A DNA stretch of 11,321 nt from Gemmataceae bacterium (GTDB taxonomy: Bacteria; Planctomycetota; Planctomycetia; Gemmatales; Gemmataceae), in contig JAFMJU010000072.1 in the NCBI GenBank assembly GCA_017853285.1, forward strand, positions 1 to 11,321, given 5' to 3'. The position numbers and the translations under genes are program-made. Of this stretch, positions 6,448 through 11,321 are shown piece after piece. Below the pieces are notes generated by a model. That model was given only the letters and a program-made list of their open reading frames with translations. It was not told the DNA's origin and searched no databases. The number at the start of each line of letters is the position of its first letter. The stretch's first letter is position 1.

Positions 6448-7770
6448 CTAGATCTTCAGCACGCCAGTGCTGTCGCCCAGCTTGTCTCGCTGGACACCAG
6501 CCTTGGCCAGCATGGCCAGCCACAGGTTGGTCAAAGGCGTTTCCTTGGGGAACACCACATGGCGGTTGCCCTCGATGCCGAGTTTGGCACCGCCCATAAG
6601 CACAATCGGCAGGTCATCGTGATTGTGGCGGTCGCCGTCGGAGTTTCCGGAGCCGTAGGCGATGAGGCAACGATCGAGCAGGGAGCCGTCGCCTTCGCGG
6701 ATTTCGGACAGCTTGCGCCCCAATCGTCCCAGCACCTCGGCGTGGAAGAGGTTGATTTTGGCGATCTTTTCCTGCTTTGCGGCGTTGCGACCGTGGTGAG
6801 ACAGGTCGTGGTGCCCTTCGGGAACCTTGAGCCAAGGGTAGGGCCGATTGGATCCCTCGTTGGCCAAAACGAAGGTGGCGACACGGGTTGTGTCAGTTTG
6901 GAAGGCCAGCACGAGCAGGTCAGCCAGCAATTCGAGGTGCTCCCCGTAGGCGGCTGGAACGCCCTTGGGGCGATCGATGGGCGGTTTTGCCGGGGGGGGA
7001 AGTTTTTCGGCCCGGGCCATGCGGACCTCGATGTCGCGTACGCTGTCGAGGTATTCGTCCAGCTTGCGCTTGTCGCCGGTGGAAATTTTGCCGCGAAGGC
7101 TGGCGGCATCCTTGGTGACCGTGTCCAGCACGCTGCGGCGTAGCCGGTCCTTGTCCTTGCGCGATTCGTCGGCGGAAGCACCGAACAGGCGGTCGAACAC
7201 CAACGCCGGGTTCACCTCCTTGGGGAGGGGCTGGGAGGAGGACCGCCAAGCCATGGTGGAAGAGTAGACACAGCTATAGCCCGAATCACAGTTGCCCGCC
7301 ATGGCCCCGGCTTCGGCGCCGATTTCGAGCGAGGGGAGCCGGGTGAGGTGGCCCATGCCGCCTGCCGCGATCTGGTCCACCGAGATACCGGAACTGATGT
7401 TGGTGCCATCGGTCTTCCGCGCCTGGCACCCGGTGAGGAAGGCTGAGAGGGCGCGGGCATGATCGCCCGGGCCATCACCATTCGGGCGGGCTTTGTCAGC
7501 GGTGAGGCCCGTCAAGACACTGACCTGATTGCGGAAGGTTTCGAGTGGCTTCAGCGTGGCGGGGAGTTCGCTCAGTTTGCCCTCGGCGGCGGGACGCCAG
7601 TTGGGCATGTGGACACCATTGGGCACATACATCCACGCTAGGCGCACTGGGGGTTGGCCGGCCTGTGCAACGGATGATTCCGCGGAGGCGCGGACCAAAG
7701 ATTCCAGCCAAGGCAGACCGATGGTCGCCCCGAGGCCTTGGAGAGCCCGGCGCCGGTTCAGTTGTGCCAT
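6448..7770 (-). CDS. DUF1552 domain-containing exported protein
   Basis: A 440-residue protein matching DUF1552 over its length. The N-terminus NRRRALQGLGATIGLPWLES (5–24) is a Tat-like leader typical of this family; it is followed by RLAWMYVPNGVHMPNW (43–58), the GPGDHARALSAFLTG motif (100–114) and the central GNCDSGYSCVYSSTMAWRS region (159–177). Function unknown; such proteins occur almost always next to DUF1592-type cytochrome-like proteins in planctomycetes and verrucomicrobia, as here, and are presumed to act outside the cytoplasmic membrane. Overall architecture resembles the DUF1501/sulfatase-like neighbours, but no catalytic residues are established. ATG 7770 is chosen because GAGGAG lies eight bases upstream and the Tat-like leader starts there; an ATG at 7797 lacks these. 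It follows the DUF1592 gene by 78 bases. Confidence 0.9.
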   Translation of the reverse strand: MAQLNRRRALQGLGATIGLPWLESLVRASAESSVAQAGQPPVRLAWMYVPNGVHMPNWRPAAEGKLSELPATLKPLETFRNQVSVLTGLTADKARPNGDGPGDHARALSAFLTGCQARKTDGTNISSGISVDQIAAGGMGHLTRLPSLEIGAEAGAMAGNCDSGYSCVYSSTMAWRSSSQPLPKEVNPALVFDRLFGASADESRKDKDRLRRSVLDTVTKDAASLRGKISTGDKRKLDEYLDSVRDIEVRMARAEKLPPPAKPPIDRPKGVPAAYGEHLELLADLLVLAFQTDTTRVATFVLANEGSNRPYPWLKVPEGHHDLSHHGRNAAKQEKIAKINLFHAEVLGRLGRKLSEIREGDGSLLDRCLIAYGSGNSDGDRHNHDDLPIVLMGGAKLGIEGNRHVVFPKETPLTNLWLAMLAKAGVQRDKLGDSTGVLKI

Positions 7771-7848
7771 GGTTTGTACTCCTCTACTGACGGGCATCAG
7801 ATTGCTTTATCTATCTTAACACACAAAAGCTGGCAGTATCGAGGCAAT

Positions 7849-10137
7849 TTATTCGGTAGCCTGGGCGTCGCGCCCGCGTTTTTGGCGAAAGGGCTGGCTT
7901 TGGACCACCGCCTTCACCATGGCGCTGAATTTGTAATCACCCTTCCGGGTGGCATCGACGATCCCCTCGACAGCTTTACGGTCGGATGGGACCAAGCCAC
8001 GCCCGATGGCGTAGACCAGTAGCCGCTCCGCCATGGTCTTGGTGAACTTGTCCTTGTTTTCAACCAAGTAAGCGCGGACATCCTGCAAGCCGTTCACCTT
8101 GCGGCCACCGGGCAACTCCCCCGAGGGATCGATCGGCTGGCCCTCGTCCTTGTCGCGCTTGGCTCCCAGGGCGTCGAACGCCTCGAAGGCGAAACCAAGG
8201 GCGTCCATTTTCAGGTGGCAGGTGGAGCACGCCGGGTTGGAGCGATGCAGTTCCATGCGCTGGCGTAGTGTCTCGGCCTTGGCATTTTTGGCCGTGGCCT
8301 CTAGCTCGGGGACATTGGGGGGCGGGGCGGGGGGAGGCGTGCCCATCAACTGTTCGAGTACCCACTTGCCGCGTTTAACCGGCGAGGTGCGGGTGGGGTT
8401 GGAGGTGACCGAAAGGACCGCCGCCATCCCCAGCACGCCACCGCGCGACGGGTTGTTTCCCAATTCCACCCGGACGAATTCCTCACCCTCGATCGGTTTG
8501 CCTTTCTCCTTGCCCTTCTTTTCGAAAAGGGCGTTCCCTTTGGTGTCGGTGATGCCGTAATGGCGGGCCAGTCTTTGGTTCAGCCAGGTATGGTCGGCGT
8601 TGATGATGTCGAGGATGCTGCCATTCTGTTGGACGATCTCCTCGAAGAGTTTCTGGGCCTCCATCTTCATCGACTTGCGCAATTGCTCATTGAAGGAGGG
8701 GAATTTTCCCTTGTCGGGATGGAAGGCGTCCAGGCGCTGGATCTGCAGCCACTGGGGGAAAAAATGCTCCACCAAGGCCCCGGACCTGTCCGCCTTGAGC
8801 ATGCGGTCGATCTGGGAATCGAGGTTTGCCATCAGCCGGCCGTCAGCGGCCAGCTCCATCAGCTCCCGGTCGGGCATCGTGCTCCACAGGAAGTAGGAGA
8901 GCCGGCTTGCAAGCTGCAGCTCGGTCAGGTCATACGGTTCGTCACGCGGGGGGCGGTCATCCGTTTCCAGGCGGAAAAGAAACCGTGGGGAGCACAGGAT
9001 CGCCAGCATTCCGGTTTTGGCGCCGGCAACCCAATCCTTCCGTTTGGCGCCATCGGCGATCGCCAGGTCGACCACCCCCTGCAGGGCCTGGTTATCCACC
9101 TGGCCGCGCCAGGCCTTGCGGGCGAAACGGCCCAACACCGCGCTAATTTTTTCCGCGTCTGGCTTGGATTCTTCCACGGAGAGCAAATCGCGTAATTCGG
9201 CAGGGCGGGTGTCGGTGGGACCCTCGATCTCGGCCCATTCCACCATGGCGGCCCGGCCTTCGCCGGGATTTTCCAGCCTCAGGCCGAATTGATACTGCCT
9301 GGGGCGCAGGGTGGTTTTTGCCTCAAACACCTGGGGGGCCTTGTCGTCGCCTTCCAGCTTGTGCTTGGCGAGGATCCGTTTGTCACCGACGAGGATGGCC
9401 ATCTCGGGCGCCTTGCCACCCCCGGGAATCCCGTAGGCCTTGAAGCGCAGGATGTATTCGCCGGTTTCGGTGACCTTGTAGGTCTGGAACAGGCGGTCTT
9501 CCTTCAATTCGCGGTAGCGTTTCACATCCCCTGGATTCTTCAGCGCGGGTTCCAGGTAGCGCGAGGACAGGTTGCGTTTGGCGGGCTTGGGCGCCTTGAG
9601 CTGGACGGCTTTCTCGAGCGCGGTTTCCGCGGCGGAGAGATATCGCTCCATCAGCAGGGGAGGCAGGGACAGTGTTTCGGCGTTGTTGTCGAAGCCGTGC
9701 CCGATGTCATCGGAGGGGAAATCGCCTGCGGGGTTGAAATCAACGCCTAGAAGGTCTTTCAGGGTATTGGCGTATTCCACCCGGTTCAGCCTCCGGGGGG
9801 GGACCAGTCCGGGATCCGGTTTGGCGAGCCGATCGGCCGCTTCGAGTATCTCGTTGATCCTGTTTGTGAATCCCTCGATCTCCACCGGGGTGGGGCGCAC
9901 CTTGGTTTTGGCGGGCGGCATGTCGCCGCCCTGGGCGCGTTCGACGGAATGCTCCCAGGCGGCCCTGTTTTTCACCACGGAGGCGGGGTCGGATTTTTCG
10001 AGCGAAAGGCTTCCCTTGGCTTTTTCCCCCTGGTGGCATTCGAGGCAGTGTTTCTTGACAAAAGCAGACAAGGGGAAGGCATTAGCCGGCGCGGAGGGTT
10101 GGTGGCAGGTGGCCAGCAGGAAATTCAGCAAAAGCAT
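7849..10137 (-). CDS. DUF1592/DUF1588/DUF1585 cytochrome c-like exported protein
   Basis: A 762-residue multidomain protein common in planctomycetes and verrucomicrobia. In order: hydrophobic N-terminus (1–10), a planctomycete-type cytochrome c segment with haem-binding CLECH (31–35) and DMPP (72–75, candidate distal Met), DUF1587 (about 113–178, RRLNRVEYANTLKDLLG), a carbohydrate-binding-like beta region (about 215–305), DUF1595 (about 333–391), DUF1592 (about 402–530, LASRLSYFLWSTMPD), DUF1588 (about 563–660, RGGVLGMAAVLSVTS and a second CSTCH at 637–641), DUF1585 (about 680–750). The two CxxCH sites suggest an exported haem protein; substrate and partner are unknown, with oxidative breakdown of polymers often suggested. 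ATG 10137 is preferred because it begins the hydrophobic leader and follows AGAGGTGAT; ATGs at 10170 and 10206 are alternatives. It precedes the DUF1552 gene, probably in one transcript. Confidence 0.9.
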   Translation of the reverse strand: MLLLNFLLATCHQPSAPANAFPLSAFVKKHCLECHQGEKAKGSLSLEKSDPASVVKNRAAWEHSVERAQGGDMPPAKTKVRPTPVEIEGFTNRINEILEAADRLAKPDPGLVPPRRLNRVEYANTLKDLLGVDFNPAGDFPSDDIGHGFDNNAETLSLPPLLMERYLSAAETALEKAVQLKAPKPAKRNLSSRYLEPALKNPGDVKRYRELKEDRLFQTYKVTETGEYILRFKAYGIPGGGKAPEMAILVGDKRILAKHKLEGDDKAPQVFEAKTTLRPRQYQFGLRLENPGEGRAAMVEWAEIEGPTDTRPAELRDLLSVEESKPDAEKISAVLGRFARKAWRGQVDNQALQGVVDLAIADGAKRKDWVAGAKTGMLAILCSPRFLFRLETDDRPPRDEPYDLTELQLASRLSYFLWSTMPDRELMELAADGRLMANLDSQIDRMLKADRSGALVEHFFPQWLQIQRLDAFHPDKGKFPSFNEQLRKSMKMEAQKLFEEIVQQNGSILDIINADHTWLNQRLARHYGITDTKGNALFEKKGKEKGKPIEGEEFVRVELGNNPSRGGVLGMAAVLSVTSNPTRTSPVKRGKWVLEQLMGTPPPAPPPNVPELEATAKNAKAETLRQRMELHRSNPACSTCHLKMDALGFAFEAFDALGAKRDKDEGQPIDPSGELPGGRKVNGLQDVRAYLVENKDKFTKTMAERLLVYAIGRGLVPSDRKAVEGIVDATRKGDYKFSAMVKAVVQSQPFRQKRGRDAQATE

Positions 10138-10210
10138 GAGGCGATCACCTCTTGGGGCGGGATACCTCATTTTAGCCACCCCATCGCTGGAGGGCCACGC
10201 CATCAATGGC

Positions 10211-10248
10211 CGGGGGGTTCCGTGAGATTTTTCTCATGGAACCCCCCG
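10211..10248. terminator. Strong stem-loop, possible terminator of the upstream exported-protein gene
   Basis: CGGGGGGTTCC (10211–10221) pairs with GGAACCCCCCG (10238–10248); six more pairs (one G·U) continue to a TTTT loop, giving 17 bp. It starts 28 bases past the stop of the gene ending at 10276. In the minus direction no U-tract follows, while on the plus strand GTGATTTTT follows, so classical termination would be better in the direction with no gene. Whether it terminates, or stabilises mRNA ends, is open. Confidence 0.55.
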
Positions 10249-10275
10249 TGATTTTTAGGTTAGGGCCTTTGGATG

Positions 10276-11010
10276 TCATCCAACCGGAGCGTTTTCCGCC
10301 TTCAAAATGACCCGGAATCCCAGGTCTTTCTGTTTGGGGGCATCCCGATGGGCCGCCAGCAACCTGAGCCATTCGGGCGGGTTGGGGCCTTCCGGACCGA
10401 AGTAGGCCATCGCCACATTCTTGTGAAAGCACCGCTTGGGGTGGGAGGCTTCGATCACCAGCCTCTGGAGCAGAACATATTCCCCGGGTGCCACCACCGC
10501 GGTGGAGGGTTCCAGGTGGTCATTGATGAAGACCACATCCTTGCCCGAATGGGACCGCCCGTTGAAGTTCGCGCCCAGCACGGTTCCCCCGTCAGCCATC
10601 AGGGTCACCTCAGCGTTGGAAAGGGAACAGAAACCGTCCCCATCCCGTGAGGCCCAGAGCTGACCCACCAGATGGGCGTCCAAAGTCAGTTTCACGCCAT
10701 TATTGCCATGCACATGGAGGATCTGGGTGACCTCGCTGACGATCTCAGCCCGGCTGCATTCCAGGGGGTTGCCCCCGGCCGCGACAGCGCCGGTCATCGC
10801 TACAGCCAGGGAATCCACCTTCGAAACATTCACATCCAAAGCAGGAATGTGGGTGTAGCCATGGCCGGCCTGGTGTCCATTAGCCGTTCCGGTGCGCTGG
10901 CCGGGCACGAGTTTCGCCGGGGAGTCAGCCGCGATCAGGCGGGATTTCGAAAACCCAGAGCCCAGCAGGGCCATTCCGCCCAGAAAAAGCGAGGCATCGC
11001 GTCGATTCAT
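10276..11010 (-). CDS. Hypothetical exported protein with Tat-like leader
   Basis: A 244-residue protein that I do not recognise. It begins MNRRDASLFLGGMALLGSG, a twin-arginine-like leader with RR at 3–4 and a hydrophobic stretch to about 22, so export is likely. The mature part contains a His/Gly-rich patch (NGHQAGHGYTHIP), several Asn/Asp/Gly-rich turns (DADGGT-like, ASRDGDG) and mostly beta-strand-like sequence up to a C-terminal RVILKAEN strand; a small beta-sandwich is plausible. The short phrase HKNVAMAYFGPEGPNPPEWLRLLAAHRDA suggests one helix near the end. ATG 11010 was chosen for the leader; codons before it (to 11055) have no leader features. The ribosome site is weak. The downstream gene is the DUF1592 protein, 138 bases away across a strong hairpin, so a common transcript is doubtful. 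Confidence 0.75.
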   Translation of the reverse strand: MNRRDASLFLGGMALLGSGFSKSRLIAADSPAKLVPGQRTGTANGHQAGHGYTHIPALDVNVSKVDSLAVAMTGAVAAGGNPLECSRAEIVSEVTQILHVHGNNGVKLTLDAHLVGQLWASRDGDGFCSLSNAEVTLMADGGTVLGANFNGRSHSGKDVVFINDHLEPSTAVVAPGEYVLLQRLVIEASHPKRCFHKNVAMAYFGPEGPNPPEWLRLLAAHRDAPKQKDLGFRVILKAENAPVG

Positions 11011-11172
11011 GGGTCCGATTCCGAGGGGGCAGGGTGGTCGGTTGGAGGCAGTCACCGGCTGGCGGGCCTGAAACTGTCCTAATCAGAATCGGCTGGCTTT
11101 GGCGGAAACTACAGAAAAGCCGGAAGATTCCACCCAGAAGGGGGAAAAGGAATATTGGTCAAAAGGTAGCCA
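11011..11172. other. Intergenic stretch, no feature recognised
   Basis: The 162 bases between the exported-protein start and the stop of the right-edge gene hold no convincing gene, promoter or terminator hairpin. A short alternative frame that crosses 11109–11300 lacks family features and conflicts with the better frame described for the right edge. Confidence 0.5.
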
Positions 11173-11321
11173 TCAGAAAACCCGGCACAAATCCCGCAGG
11201 GCCTTTGCCAGGATGTTTTCGTGGGGATAGCCGTGACCCAGGTGCTGACGGAAGCCCTCACCCGCCGGGAAACCTGCCAACCTGCCCCGGGAGCCGGCAA
11301 ATTCGCGCATGGCCAACAGGT
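11173..11321 (-). CDS. C-terminal fragment of an unrecognised protein, cut by the right window edge
   Basis: Forty-eight codons in frame from 11319 to a TGA at 11175–11173. The reading LLAMREFAG, then FRQHLGHGYPHENILAKAL and a final RDLCRVF, has balanced composition, hydrophobic/charged alternation typical of helices and G/C-rich third positions, as in the other genes here. No family is recognised from so short a tail. It is oriented like the downstream exported-protein gene, 162 bases away. It could be a chance open frame, but the competing minus-strand frame (11300–11109) is richer in Ser, Pro and Trp and looks like a shadow. Confidence 0.5.
   Translation of the reverse strand, partial: LLAMREFAGSRGRLAGFPAGEGFRQHLGHGYPHENILAKALRDLCRVF

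Noticed and set aside
1..11321. CRISPR array, insertion sequence, tRNA (including selC) or rRNA
   Set aside because: No regularly spaced repeats, transposase motifs, terminal inverted repeats, or tRNA/rRNA-like stretches were seen on either strand by eye.

Overview
The window looks like chromosomal DNA of a GC-rich member of the Planctomycetota–Verrucomicrobiota group. The best clue is the neighbouring pair of a large CxxCH-containing DUF1587/1595/1592/1588/1585 protein and a DUF1552 protein, a combination characteristic of those phyla. Coding density is high and no mobile element, CRISPR array or RNA gene was seen. Species cannot be named from the sequence.

Left part (1–1895, minus strand): a compact run of EVE-domain protein, DHH/DHHA1 phosphoesterase and the N-terminal 70 codons of an ATE/Bpt-type aminoacyl-tRNA–protein transferase that runs off the left edge. 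The first two overlap by 8 bases. A plausible sigma70-type promoter lies in front of the EVE gene.

Centre-left (1935–3309, minus strand): the highlight. Two genes, selW-like then selD, are each interrupted by one in-frame TGA placed exactly where the catalytic selenocysteine of the family sits (CSKU in SelW; CAGUAGK in SelD). Each TGA is followed, 21 and 32 bases later, by a hairpin whose apical loop is GGUCU or GGUCC, as in the bacterial SECIS of E. coli fdhF. A standard gene caller misses selW entirely and truncates SelD at a TTG codon past the active site. The host should therefore decode UGA as selenocysteine, although selA, selB and selC are not in this window.

Centre-right (3469–6361, plus strand): three genes in one direction: a small Tsr3/DTW-type (TDD superfamily) protein, an exported transglutaminase-like protein, and an exported alpha/beta hydrolase with a complete Ser/Asp/His set. 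A strong hairpin at 6390–6419 separates this run from the convergent DUF1552 gene and can terminate both.

Right part (6448–11321, minus strand): the DUF1592-type cytochrome-like gene followed by the DUF1552 gene, then upstream an unrecognised exported protein and the last 48 codons of another gene entering from the right edge. A long hairpin with no U-tract in the gene direction lies between the exported protein and the DUF1592 gene.
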